A DNA stretch of 34,305 bases, taken from positions 1-34,305 of the forward strand of contig NZ_QJJM01000020.1 of NCBI RefSeq assembly GCF_003201955.1, in the 5' to 3' direction. This DNA comes from Blastomonas natatoria (GTDB lineage Bacteria > Pseudomonadota > Alphaproteobacteria > Sphingomonadales > Sphingomonadaceae). The notes beneath the pieces were generated by a model that saw only the letters and a program-made list of their open reading frames with translations, did not search any database and had not been told where the DNA came from. Below are positions 16,598 to 24,714 of this stretch, in pieces (the stretch's first letter is position 1; every line of letters starts with the position of its first letter). Made by a program: the position numbers and the translations under genes.

Positions 16598-17788
16598 ATG
16601 CGGGTCTGGACGAGCTTTGCAGCAGCATGTGCGCTGGCCATCGGTGCGGGTGGCGTCGCGATGGCGAAGGATGAGGCAGCACCGGCGGTCAAGCCGATCA
16701 CGCAGATGAGCGCGGCGGAGCTCGAAAAGGTCCGCACCGCCGGTGCGCAGATCCTGTTCTGGTCCGATGCTCAGCGCGCGTCGAATTTCCGTGCCATGGA
16801 AGCGCAGTTCCCCGGCACCACCGCGACACACGGCACGCCGCGCGCGCTGCCCAAGGGCGAGCCGCTCGCCATCGGCGATGCCGAGATCGACGCCTTCATG
16901 GCGGCACAGAATGTAGCCGGCCTGATGGTGATTCAGGACGGCAAGGTGCGGCTGGAGAAATACGGGCTGGGTCTGAAGCCCGAGGACCGCTGGACCAGCT
17001 TCTCGGTTGCCAAGTCGTTCACCTCGACGCTGGTCGGCGCAGCGGTAAAGGATGGCCTGATCGCCTCGATCGACGACCCGGTAACGAAATATGTGCCGGA
17101 GCTGAAAGGCAGCGGCTATGACGGCGTCACCGTCAAGCAGATCCTGACCATGACCTCCGGGGTCAAGTGGAACGAGGACTATACCGATCCGAACAGCGAT
17201 GTCGTGAAGATGCTCTCCGTACCCGTCGGGCCCGGCGAGGATCCGAACACTGCGTATCTCAAGACGCTGCCACGCGAAGCCGAGCCGGGGAGCAAATGGG
17301 TCTACAAGACCGGCGAGACCAACCTGATCGGCGTGATCGTGCAACGCGCCACCGGCAAGACGCTGACCGAATATGCACAGGAAAAGATCGTCAAGCCGGC
17401 AGGATTCGAGGGCGATCTGTTCTGGATGGTCGATTCCGCCGGGCAGAATGTCGGCGGCTGTTGCCTGTCGATCCGCCTCGCCGATTATGCCCGCATGGGC
17501 CTGTTCGCACTGGAAGGCGGCAAGGGGCAGGTGCCCGAGGGCTGGTTTGCAGAAGCTGGCAAGGAACAGGCGCCGATCGGCCTGCCGGGCTTTGGCTATG
17601 GCTATCAGTGGTGGACCTACCCGGGCGGCGCCTGGGGTGGGCAGGGCATTTTTGGCCAGGCGATCCTGATCGTGCCGCAGAAGAACCTGGTCATTGCGGT
17701 GGTAAGCAACTGGCCCAAGGCAAGCGGCGCTGACCTGCGCGTGCCGCAGCTGCAGTTCTTCCAGCAGCTTGCGATGGCTGCAAACTGA
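16598..17788 (+). CDS. Secreted serine hydrolase, class C beta-lactamase-like family
   Basis: 396-aa penicillin-binding-protein/class C beta-lactamase-fold hydrolase. The catalytic S-x-x-K is S136-V-A-K139 in WTSFSVAKSFTS, with a Tyr region in WVYKTGETNLIG in place of the canonical Y-x-N. The N-terminus is a signal peptide (MRVWTSFAAACALAIGAGG, AMA cleavage), so it is periplasmic. ATG16598 follows GAGAGAAGGG. Such proteins include esterases, amidases and D-amino-acid peptidases; true beta-lactamase activity should not be assumed. It begins 14 bases after the photolyase stop and the deacylase gene starts 10 bases after its own stop. Confidence 0.85.
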   Translation: MRVWTSFAAACALAIGAGGVAMAKDEAAPAVKPITQMSAAELEKVRTAGAQILFWSDAQRASNFRAMEAQFPGTTATHGTPRALPKGEPLAIGDAEIDAFMAAQNVAGLMVIQDGKVRLEKYGLGLKPEDRWTSFSVAKSFTSTLVGAAVKDGLIASIDDPVTKYVPELKGSGYDGVTVKQILTMTSGVKWNEDYTDPNSDVVKMLSVPVGPGEDPNTAYLKTLPREAEPGSKWVYKTGETNLIGVIVQRATGKTLTEYAQEKIVKPAGFEGDLFWMVDSAGQNVGGCCLSIRLADYARMGLFALEGGKGQVPEGWFAEAGKEQAPIGLPGFGYGYQWWTYPGGAWGGQGIFGQAILIVPQKNLVIAVVSNWPKASGADLRVPQLQFFQQLAMAAN

Positions 17789-17798
17789 AAGGTCGATG

Positions 17799-18320
17799 AT
17801 GACCGACGACACCCGCCTACATGCCGAACTGCAGTCTGCAGGCATCGCCTTCGACCAGGTCGAGCATGAGGCGGTGTTCACCGTGCTTGAAAGCAGCACG
17901 ATCGAGCGTGCAATCCCCGGCGCGCATACCAAGAACCTGTTCCTCAAGGACACCGGCGGCCAGTTCTATCTGGCTACTGTCCTCGCGGAAAAGCAGGTGG
18001 ATCTGGGTTCGCTCAGGCACCTGGTCGGGGCAGGGCGGTTCAGTTTCGGCTCGGGCGACGAGATGGTCGAGTTGCTTGGCATCACGCCGGGCTCGGTCAC
18101 GCCGCTGGCTGCGTTCAACGATACCGCAGGAAAGGTGCAGCTGGTGCTGGACGAGGTGCTAGCTGCGCAACCGCGCGTCAACGTGCATCCGCTGCGCAAC
18201 ACCGCGACCCTGGGCCTTTCCGGCCTCGATCTGGTACGCCTGCTCGTGCGCTGGCGGCATGCGCCGCTGATCGTGCCTGTTCCCAACAAGGCGCCCGCTG
18301 CAGAACCGTCTCAAAATTGA
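17799..18320 (+). CDS. YbaK/PrdX-type aminoacyl-tRNA deacylase
   Basis: 173-aa protein of the YbaK/ProX domain family, trans-editing enzymes that hydrolyse mischarged tRNA (for PrdX-like members, Ala-tRNA-Pro). It carries the family segment GAHTKNLFLKDTGGQFYL at about residues 39-56 with the conserved Lys, and VNVHPLRNTATLGLS near the C-terminus. ATG17799 is favoured over ATG17796 because AAGG lies six rather than three bases away. It is the last gene before moaA in a tight same-strand run. Confidence 0.85.
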   Translation: MTDDTRLHAELQSAGIAFDQVEHEAVFTVLESSTIERAIPGAHTKNLFLKDTGGQFYLATVLAEKQVDLGSLRHLVGAGRFSFGSGDEMVELLGITPGSVTPLAAFNDTAGKVQLVLDEVLAAQPRVNVHPLRNTATLGLSGLDLVRLLVRWRHAPLIVPVPNKAPAAEPSQN

Positions 18321-18359
18321 GGGTGGGAACTGCCCCCGTGCTACTGTAACCGTGTAACC

Positions 18360-19370
18360 ATGACCGAGGTCGCCACCCGCCCGCTGATCGATGGCTTTGC
18401 CCGCCGGATCAGCTATGTCCGCCTGTCGGTGACCGACCGGTGCGACCTGCGCTGCGCCTATTGCATGCCCGAGCGCATGCAGTTCCTCCCCAAGGCCGAG
18501 GTCCTGACCCTTGAGGAACTGCATCGCCTGTCCATGGCATTCATCGAGCGGGGGGTGCGCAAGATCAGGTTGACCGGGGGTGAGCCGCTGGTGCGACGCG
18601 ATGTCATGACTCTCGTGCAACGCCTGGGCCGCGAGATAGGCCAGGGTCTGGACGAACTGACGCTCACCACCAACGGGACGCAACTGGCCGAACACGCCGG
18701 TGCGCTTGTTGATGCAGGCGTCCGTCGGATCAATGTTTCGCTCGACACGCTCGATCGCGCGCTCTTTGCCCGGCTGACGCGCCGCGACGCGCTCGACAAT
18801 GTGCTGGCCGGGATCGATGCTGCCGATCGCGCGGGGCTGAAGGTCAAGATCAACGCCGTTGCGCTCAAGGGTCTGAACGAGGATGAACTGCCCACGCTGA
18901 TCGCCTGGGCGCACGAGCGAGGTCATGACGTGACGCTTATCGAGATCATGCCGCTGGGCGAGGTCGAGGAAGACCGGTTCGACCATTATCTGCCTCTGAC
19001 CACGGTGCGTGACGCGCTTGAGCAGCGCTGGACGCTGACCCCGAGCGAGCACCGCACTGGCGGTCCCGCGCGCTATTTCGATGTCGCAGAAACCGGTGGC
19101 CGGCTCGGCCTGATCACGCCGCTCACCAACAATTTCTGCGCGGGGTGCAACCGCGTTCGGGTTACGGCAACAGGCCAGATCTACATGTGCCTTGGGCAGA
19201 ACGACCGGGTCGACCTGCGCGCTGCCCTGCGCGCTCCCGACAGCGATGCCGCACTCGATGCTGCGCTTACCCGTGCGATCCGTGCCAAGCCCGAGCGTCA
19301 CGAGTTTCGCATCGATGCACCCGGCGCTGCCCCCGCGCTTGCACGGCACATGTCGATGACGGGGGGGTGA
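18360..19370 (+). CDS. moaA: GTP 3',8-cyclase (molybdenum cofactor biosynthesis protein A)
   Basis: Radical-SAM enzyme that with MoaC converts GTP to cyclic pyranopterin monophosphate, the first step of molybdenum cofactor synthesis. The 336-aa protein shows the N-terminal [4Fe-4S] motif C28-DLR-C32-AY-C35, the LTGGEP SAM-binding element (71-76), TTNGT (103-107), and the second cluster cysteines C260, C263 and C277. It ends in Gly-Gly, as catalytically required in MoaA. ATG18360 lies 39 bases after the deacylase stop; no strong ribosome binding site and no molybdenum-cofactor riboswitch fold was recognised in that gap. moaD and moaE follow; moaC is not in the window. Confidence 0.96.
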   Translation: MTEVATRPLIDGFARRISYVRLSVTDRCDLRCAYCMPERMQFLPKAEVLTLEELHRLSMAFIERGVRKIRLTGGEPLVRRDVMTLVQRLGREIGQGLDELTLTTNGTQLAEHAGALVDAGVRRINVSLDTLDRALFARLTRRDALDNVLAGIDAADRAGLKVKINAVALKGLNEDELPTLIAWAHERGHDVTLIEIMPLGEVEEDRFDHYLPLTTVRDALEQRWTLTPSEHRTGGPARYFDVAETGGRLGLITPLTNNFCAGCNRVRVTATGQIYMCLGQNDRVDLRAALRAPDSDAALDAALTRAIRAKPERHEFRIDAPGAAPALARHMSMTGG

Positions 19371-19379
19371 TCGCGCAGC

Positions 19380-19628
19380 GTGGCGAAACTGCTGTTCTTT
19401 GGCCAGCTTGGCGATCTTGCCGGCGGCATCGAGCGAACGATGGCACTGTCTGCAGCCCATGCGATAGGTGACATCGTTGCGCTGATCGATGCCCAGGACC
19501 GGCTGCTGGGCAGCGCTCTGGCGGGCCCCAGGGTGCGTTATGCCGTCAATGGCGAGATCGTCGCGGCGGATTTCCAGGTGACGGATGCGGACGAACTGGC
19601 GTTTCTGCCTCCTGTCAGCGGAGGCTGA
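19380..19628 (+). CDS. moaD: Molybdopterin synthase small (sulfur-carrier) subunit
   Basis: 82-aa ubiquitin-fold sulfur carrier whose C-terminal Gly-Gly is thiocarboxylated and donates sulfur for molybdopterin. The visible features are the small size, the beta-grasp pattern (KLLFFGQLGDLAG), RYAVNGEIV, and the terminal FLPPVSGG. The start is GTG19380, nine bases after moaA. It is directly followed by moaE, its heterotetramer partner, one base after the stop. Confidence 0.93.
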   Translation: MAKLLFFGQLGDLAGGIERTMALSAAHAIGDIVALIDAQDRLLGSALAGPRVRYAVNGEIVAADFQVTDADELAFLPPVSGG

Positions 19629-19629
19629 C

Positions 19630-20103
19630 ATGCGGCGGCGTGTCAGAATTGTCGCCCAGGCATTTGATCCTGAAGCGGAAATCTCGATCTTCCGCCGCAG
19701 CCTTGAGGCGGCTGGCGCGATCGTCACCTTTACCGGTCAGGTGCGGGCATCCAGTGCCGATGGGCATGTGAGCAGTCTCCATCTGCAGCACTATCCCGGC
19801 ATGACCGAACGCGGGATCGACGCGATACTTGACGAGGCTGCGCAGCGCTGGCCGCTCGAGGCCGCGCTGGTGATCCACAGGGTGGGGGACATGGACCCCT
19901 TTGATCCCATCGTGCTGGTGGCGACCGCGAGCGCGCACCGTCGTGCCGCATTCGAGGCGGCCGATTTCCTGATGGACTATCTGAAAAGCCGGGCACTGTT
20001 CTGGAAAAGCGAGACGAATGCCGCCGGCAGGATCTGGGTCGAGCCTCGCGCCGAGGATTATGCCGATGCCCGGCGCTGGGATGATGCGCCGGGCGGCGGC
20101 TGA
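19630..20103 (+). CDS. moaE: Molybdopterin synthase catalytic subunit
   Basis: 157-aa large subunit that transfers sulfur from MoaD to cyclic pyranopterin monophosphate. Active-site residues align by position with E. coli MoaE: R39 in FTGQVRA, H103-R104 in SAHRRAAFEA, K119 in DYLKSRALFWK and K126. ATG19630 starts one base after the moaD stop; a longer frame beginning at 19585 would run inside moaD. A long hairpin overlaps its 3' end and probably ends the operon. Confidence 0.95.
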   Translation: MRRRVRIVAQAFDPEAEISIFRRSLEAAGAIVTFTGQVRASSADGHVSSLHLQHYPGMTERGIDAILDEAAQRWPLEAALVIHRVGDMDPFDPIVLVATASAHRRAAFEAADFLMDYLKSRALFWKSETNAAGRIWVEPRAEDYADARRWDDAPGGG

Positions 20104-20125
20104 GCTGTCAGCCAGGCCGCCCGGC
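20088..20125. terminator. Long hairpin between convergent moaE and the SapC-family gene
   Basis: GCCGGGCGGC-GGCTGA (20088-20103) pairs with TCAGCC and GCCGCCCGGC (20108-20125), a 16-bp stem interrupted only by a two-base bulge (AG) around the loop GCTG. It covers the moaE stop and lies 14 bases beyond the SapC-family stop on the other strand, which suits a bidirectional terminator. No T-run follows on either strand, so it may act with Rho or protect the 3' end. Confidence 0.6.
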
Positions 20126-20139
20126 CATATTGCAGACGA

Positions 20140-20925
20140 TCAGTTGACCGCGTTGACCTGCGGCGGAAGGTTCGGAACCTTGCCATCGGCAGCCTGCTGC
20201 GCAAACAGGTCGCGCATCTTCTGCAGCGAGAACAGATGCGCATAGATCAGCGGCAGGGCGCCGTTCTGATTGAGCTTGCGCAGTTCATCGCCGCGCAGTT
20301 CGCGCAGCTTTTCTTCGTTCACCATCTGGAAGCCCTGATAGACGAACGGCTGGGCCAGCGTCGGGTGCTCGATCTTCAGTTCGCCGTCCATCAGCAGGTC
20401 ATGCTTCTTGAGCTCTTCCATGAAGAAGGCCGTACCCTGCACAGCGCGCTCGAAATCCTCGCAGAACGAAAGGATGTTCTTGGTGGTTTCGCTGGGCTGG
20501 CCATCTTCGAACAGCGCTTCGCCTTCGTCGAACTCACCCAGGGCCTCGCAGGTCGGGTCGAAGCACAGCGACAGTTCCTGCGAATCCGGGCGCAGGCGGG
20601 CCAGCATGAAAGGATAACGACGGATATAGGCAGGCACATAGGCTGGCGCCCGGTACTTGCCGTTTTCGTCGAGATAGACATTCACGCCTTCGTTCATGCC
20701 CATCAGCGCCAGCGGAACCGGGTCCGGGCCCGCCGAGAAGATGATCGGGTAATCGCGCTGTGCCTGGGTGAATTCCTCGGCAGTCAGCGGAATAGCGTGC
20801 TGGTTCTTCAGGAAATGCGCACCGTCGAGCGGCCGCGAGCGAAACTTGGCATGGTCCTGAGAATTCAGGGGTACCAGATCGTTGAAAAGGACCGGCAGGT
20901 TGGTGGCTTGCGGCGCACTGGCCAT
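20140..20925 (-). CDS. SapC family protein
   Basis: 261-aa protein of the SapC family, named after the Campylobacter S-layer locus; its biochemical role is not established. It begins MASAPQATNLPVLFNDLVPLNS and contains conserved YPIIFSAGPDPVPLALMG and YIRRYPFMLA segments typical of alphaproteobacterial members. There is no signal peptide. GGAGAAT precedes ATG20925. In related bacteria such genes often lie near TonB receptors or tryptophan-halogenase-like genes; here the upstream neighbour on the same strand is a flavoprotein 99 bases away. Confidence 0.85.
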   Translation of the reverse strand: MASAPQATNLPVLFNDLVPLNSQDHAKFRSRPLDGAHFLKNQHAIPLTAEEFTQAQRDYPIIFSAGPDPVPLALMGMNEGVNVYLDENGKYRAPAYVPAYIRRYPFMLARLRPDSQELSLCFDPTCEALGEFDEGEALFEDGQPSETTKNILSFCEDFERAVQGTAFFMEELKKHDLLMDGELKIEHPTLAQPFVYQGFQMVNEEKLRELRGDELRKLNQNGALPLIYAHLFSLQKMRDLFAQQAADGKVPNLPPQVNAVN

Positions 20926-21024
20926 GAATATTCTCCGCTGACTTTGATTTTATCGGTAAAACCGGAACACGCGCCTTAAGTTGCCCACCGCCGCCGCGCA
21001 AGAGGAACTCGCGGCAGGGCGGTT

Positions 21025-22461
21025 TCACAGCGGAACCAGCTTGCCGGGATTCATGATGCCCTTCGGGTCGAAGGCATGCTTGATGGCCCGTAGCGCCATC
21101 AGCCTCGCCGGATCGCTGAGCCGCCCCAGTTCATCGCGCTTCATCTGGCCGATGCCATGTTCCGCAGAGATCGATCCGCCTGCGGCGACGACCAGATCAT
21201 GGACAAAGGCGCTGATTTCCTTGCCGGGATGATCCGGCCAGGTGGCGCGGTCGGCGCCCGGCGGCGCGGCCACGTGGAAATGCACATTGCCGTCGCCCAT
21301 ATGCCCGAAAGCCGCGACCTCGGTTCCGGCAAAGCGCTGCTCGACCGTCGCGCCTGCCTCCAGAATGAAGCGCGGCATGTCGGCGACAGGGACGCTGATG
21401 TCGTGCTGCATCGCCGGCCCTTCGGTACGTTCGGCCTCCGAGATGGAGTCGCGCAATTTCCAGAAGGCTTCGGCCTGCGACTCGCTGACGGAGATTGCGG
21501 CATCTTGCACCAGCCCGCGCTCGAACGCTTCGGCCATGAGGGCCTCTGCCAGAATCTGCGGCGCGGTAGCTGCGGCATCATCGCGTCCGAACTCGACCAG
21601 AACGTGCCACGGGTGTGCACCTTCAAGGGGAGAACGCGTACCGGGAATGTGCTTCAGCACATTGGCAAGGCAGCGCTGCGGCACGATCTCGAAACCTTCC
21701 ATCTCGCGGCCCGCCCGGGCTTCAAGCATCAGCAGCAGCTCGCGGGCGACCAGCGGCGATGCCACTCCGGCCCAGACCACCGCACGGTCGATCAGGGCAG
21801 GCACGAGTTTCAGCGTCGCGGCAGTGACAATGCCCAATGTACCTTCCGCACCGACCAGAAGGTGCCGGATATCATAGCCGCGATTGTCCTTCTTGAGCGT
21901 GGCGAGGCCATCATAGATCGATCCGTCGGGCAGCACGGCCTCGACTCCTTCGACGAGCGCTCGCATCGTGCCATGGCGCAGCACCTGGGTGCCGCCGGCG
22001 TTCGTGGATACCAGGCCGCCCACAGTCGCCGAGCCCTTGCCGCCAAGGGTCAGCGGAAAGCGCAGGCCGTGCGCGGAAACCGCCTCATGCAGCGTCTGCA
22101 GCACCACCCCGGCTTCGGCGACCACGGTGCGCGCCGCCGTGTCGATCGAACGTATGGCGTTCATCCGCCGCGTGCTCAGCAGCAGGGACCGCCCCTCGGC
22201 ATCGGGCGTTGCACCACCGACCATGCCGCTGTTGCCGCCCTGCGGCACGATCGGGGTGCCGGTTTCGCTCGCCAGTCTTACGATCGCGGCAGTTTCCATC
22301 GTGTCGGCAGGTGCCACCATCGCAAGCGCTTGCCCGTGAAATCGTCCGCGCCAGTCCGTGAGCCAGGGGGCAAGATCCGCTCCATCGGTGGTCAAGCCCC
22401 TGGGGCCAAGAATTTGGCTCAGTCGTTCGGTCAGATCGTTGCGGGTCAAGCTATCGGTCAT
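21025..22461 (-). CDS. FAD-linked oxidoreductase, D-2-hydroxyglutarate/D-lactate dehydrogenase family
   Basis: 478-aa flavoenzyme of the PCMH-type FAD-binding (GlcD/D2HGDH) family, oxidising a D-2-hydroxyacid in the cytoplasm or at the membrane face. It has the FAD-binding PQGGNSGMVGG segment (about 74-84), ATVGGLVSTNAGGTQVLRHG, and in the C-terminal domain the metal-binding GHMGDGNVHFH (about 388-398) and SAEHGIGQMKRDEL. Length fits the family. The likely substrate is D-2-hydroxyglutarate or D-lactate; motifs alone do not separate these. No serA or glutarate gene is adjacent. It is divergent from the small exported unknown at 22653. Confidence 0.87.
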   Translation of the reverse strand: MTDSLTRNDLTERLSQILGPRGLTTDGADLAPWLTDWRGRFHGQALAMVAPADTMETAAIVRLASETGTPIVPQGGNSGMVGGATPDAEGRSLLLSTRRMNAIRSIDTAARTVVAEAGVVLQTLHEAVSAHGLRFPLTLGGKGSATVGGLVSTNAGGTQVLRHGTMRALVEGVEAVLPDGSIYDGLATLKKDNRGYDIRHLLVGAEGTLGIVTAATLKLVPALIDRAVVWAGVASPLVARELLLMLEARAGREMEGFEIVPQRCLANVLKHIPGTRSPLEGAHPWHVLVEFGRDDAAATAPQILAEALMAEAFERGLVQDAAISVSESQAEAFWKLRDSISEAERTEGPAMQHDISVPVADMPRFILEAGATVEQRFAGTEVAAFGHMGDGNVHFHVAAPPGADRATWPDHPGKEISAFVHDLVVAAGGSISAEHGIGQMKRDELGRLSDPARLMALRAIKHAFDPKGIMNPGKLVPL

Positions 22462-22527
22462 CGGTGCAGTGTTACACTCCCGGCGGCATCACGACAATTG
22501 CGAGCATGGCCGTCCGGCAGGTGATAT

Positions 22528-22556
22528 AAATGGCACAGTTCGCGACAAAATGGCAC
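22528..22556. promoter_or_regulatory. Direct repeat AAATGGCAC x2, candidate regulator site
   Basis: AAATGGCAC occurs at 22528-22536 and 22548-22556, exactly 20 bp apart (about two helical turns), in the 191-bp divergent gap between the flavoenzyme and the small exported protein. Same-face spacing suits cooperative binding of a dimeric regulator. The TGGCAC resembles half of a sigma-54 promoter, but the -12 GC is not at the right distance. Confidence 0.3.
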
Positions 22557-22652
22557 TTGCATGGGCGCTGAGCGGATCGTTAATCCACGGTTCAATCGCT
22601 CAGGCTAACCGGGGGCAGGGGCAAACGGGTTGGAGGATCGCTTCGCGCGGCC

Positions 22653-23189
22653 ATGGCATATCTGGAAACCTTGCTGGGCTTGCTGCTATTCAGTTCGCTG
22701 CCGATGGCAGACGAGCGGCCGCATCCGCTGGGCGAAGCCATGGGTCCGGTGCCGGTCCAGCTCGGCGAGGCTCTCGCGCCCGGGCCAGAAATCATGGCGC
22801 AGGTGCGGATCGAACAACGTCTCATCATCCGGGTCCCCCGCCAGTCGCTGTCGCGTTCGTCACTGATGGCGGAACTGCCGCCGCCACGGCGCGCGCAGCG
22901 CCCCGAACCGCCGAGATTCGAGCGGCGCAAGGTCGGCAAGTGCCTTTCGATGCGCGACGTTTCCGGTGTGCGTGTCATCAATGATGACATGCTGGTGCTG
23001 TTCATGCGCGACCAGCGGATGATCGAGGCGCAACTTGAGCGCTCCTGCAGCGCGCGCGAGTTCTACCAGGGTTTCTACATGGAGCGGAGCGACGACGGGC
23101 GGCTTTGCGTCGATCGCGATCTTTTGCAGGCGCGCTCCGGCAGCAAGTGCGAGGTCAACAAGCTGCGCCAGCTCGTTCCCGAGGACTGA
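22653..23189 (+). CDS. Small exported protein, unknown
   Basis: 178-aa protein I do not recognise. Residues 1-19 form a hydrophobic signal-like segment (MAYLETLLGLLLFSSLPMA); a Pro/Arg-rich linker follows (about 60-95), and the C-terminal half has four cysteines (KCLSM, RSCSA, RLCVD, SKCEV) that could form two disulfides, which fits a periplasmic location. GGAGG lies 16 bases before ATG22653, further than usual, so the true start may differ. Codon use resembles its neighbours, so it is probably a native lineage-specific gene. Confidence 0.65.
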   Translation: MAYLETLLGLLLFSSLPMADERPHPLGEAMGPVPVQLGEALAPGPEIMAQVRIEQRLIIRVPRQSLSRSSLMAELPPPRRAQRPEPPRFERRKVGKCLSMRDVSGVRVINDDMLVLFMRDQRMIEAQLERSCSAREFYQGFYMERSDDGRLCVDRDLLQARSGSKCEVNKLRQLVPED

Positions 23190-23322
23190 CCGCGTCCCGG
23201 TTTTCCGGCTCACCAAGGTTGACTTTCTGGCGCTGTTTGCGCATGGCGCGCGTGTGGCCAATGGCCAGGCGAAGATGGTGTGACGAGATGTGCCGCGCCG
23301 CTGCCTTTTTTTCGGATATTCT

Positions 23323-24696
23323 ATGATATTTGCCGATCTCGGCCTTTCCGACAAGTTGATCCAGGCCGTTACCGATTCCGGCTATACGACGCCGACGCCC
23401 ATTCAGGCGCAGGCCATTCCACCGGTGCTGATGATGCGCGACCTGATCGGGATCGCGCAGACCGGCACGGGCAAGACCGCAAGCTTCGTGCTGCCCATGA
23501 TCGACATCCTGGCCGAAGGCCGCAGCCGTGCCCGCATGCCGCGTTCGCTGATCCTTGAGCCGACACGTGAGCTGGCCGCGCAGGTGGCAGAGAATTTCGA
23601 GAAATACGGCAAATATCACAAGCTCTCGATGGCGCTGCTCATCGGCGGTGTATCGATGGGCGATCAGGTCAAGGCGCTGGAAAAGGGCGTCGATGTTCTC
23701 ATCGCCACGCCGGGTCGACTGATGGACCTGTATGACCGTGGCAACATCCTGCTGACCGGATGCAACCTGCTGGTGATCGACGAAGCCGACCGGATGCTCG
23801 ACATGGGCTTCATCCCGGATATCGAGACAATCTGCACGCGGTTGCCGGCACAGCGCCAGACGCTGCTGTTCTCGGCCACCATGCCGCCGCCGATCAAGAA
23901 GCTGGCGGACAAGTTTCTGACCAATCCCAAGTCGATCGAAGTGGCGCGCACCGGCAGCGCCAATGCCTCGATCGAGCAGGGCAAGGTGCGCGTCTCCTCG
24001 CGTCGCAAGCGCGACACGCTGTTCACCATGCTGGATGCCGGCGTCCAGACCGCGATCATCTTCTGCAACCGCAAGACGACGGTGCGCGATCTCAACAAGG
24101 CGCTGCGGCAGGGCGGTTTCGATTCCGGCGAGATCCATGGGGACATGGAACAGGCCGACCGTCTGGCCGAGCTCGAGCGGTTCAAGAACGGCACGATCAA
24201 CATTCTGGTCGCATCGGACGTCGCTGCGCGCGGGCTGGATATCAAGGGCGTCAGCCATGTGTTCAACTATGACGCGCCCTGGCACCCCGATGATTATGTC
24301 CACCGGATTGGGCGCACGGGCCGCGCCGGGGCTTCGGGCAAGGCATTCACCTTCATCACCGAAGACGATGCCGAAGCACTTGCCAATATCGAGAAGCTGA
24401 TCGGCACGACCATCCCCGAAGTGCTGGTCGAAGGCGTCGATGCGCCGGTGCAGGACGAAAAGGCGCGCGAAAAGCCCGCCAAGGCGCGCGGCAGCCGCAA
24501 GAGCGAGGATCGCAAGCCAGCCGAGCGCCAGGCGCGGACGGAGAAACCTCGAGACGAAAAGCCGCGTGCCGAAAAATCGCGCGACGATCGCCGCAAGCCG
24601 GCACGCCCGCGTCGCGAAGAACGCGATGACGGTCCCGATGATGGCTGGAACGGCCCGATGCCGGACTTTCTCTCGGTCGGTTTCGGTACGAGCTGA
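23323..24696 (+). CDS. DEAD-box ATP-dependent RNA helicase
   Basis: 457-aa RNA helicase of the RhlE-like group, unwinding RNA in ribosome assembly or mRNA turnover. Motifs in order: Q motif YTTPTPIQ (21-28), Walker A AQTGTGKT (45-52), PTRELAAQ, ATPGR, DEAD (153-156), SAT, ARGLD and HRIGRTGR (about 327-334). A lysine/arginine-rich low-complexity tail (about 375-440, with KPRDEKPRAEKSRDD-type repeats) probably binds RNA and is intrinsically disordered. ATG23323 is chosen because the family starts MxFxDLGL; the frame extends 11 codons upstream without a family match. It is convergent with the methyltransferase-like gene, 18 bases away. Confidence 0.93.
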   Translation: MIFADLGLSDKLIQAVTDSGYTTPTPIQAQAIPPVLMMRDLIGIAQTGTGKTASFVLPMIDILAEGRSRARMPRSLILEPTRELAAQVAENFEKYGKYHKLSMALLIGGVSMGDQVKALEKGVDVLIATPGRLMDLYDRGNILLTGCNLLVIDEADRMLDMGFIPDIETICTRLPAQRQTLLFSATMPPPIKKLADKFLTNPKSIEVARTGSANASIEQGKVRVSSRRKRDTLFTMLDAGVQTAIIFCNRKTTVRDLNKALRQGGFDSGEIHGDMEQADRLAELERFKNGTINILVASDVAARGLDIKGVSHVFNYDAPWHPDDYVHRIGRTGRAGASGKAFTFITEDDAEALANIEKLIGTTIPEVLVEGVDAPVQDEKAREKPAKARGSRKSEDRKPAERQARTEKPRDEKPRAEKSRDDRRKPARPRREERDDGPDDGWNGPMPDFLSVGFGTS

Positions 24697-24714
24697 AACT
24701 GAAGCAGGAATCGT

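Noticed and set aside
14937-16682. Minus-strand frame of 581 codons
   Set aside because: Opposite the photolyase, whose flavin-binding motifs are intact; shadow.
18159-19727. Minus-strand frame of 522 codons
   Set aside because: Opposite moaA and moaD; no recognisable motif.
22531-22565. Sigma-54 promoter suggested by TGGCAC...TTGCA
   Set aside because: The GG and GC pairs are not at the required -24/-12 spacing.
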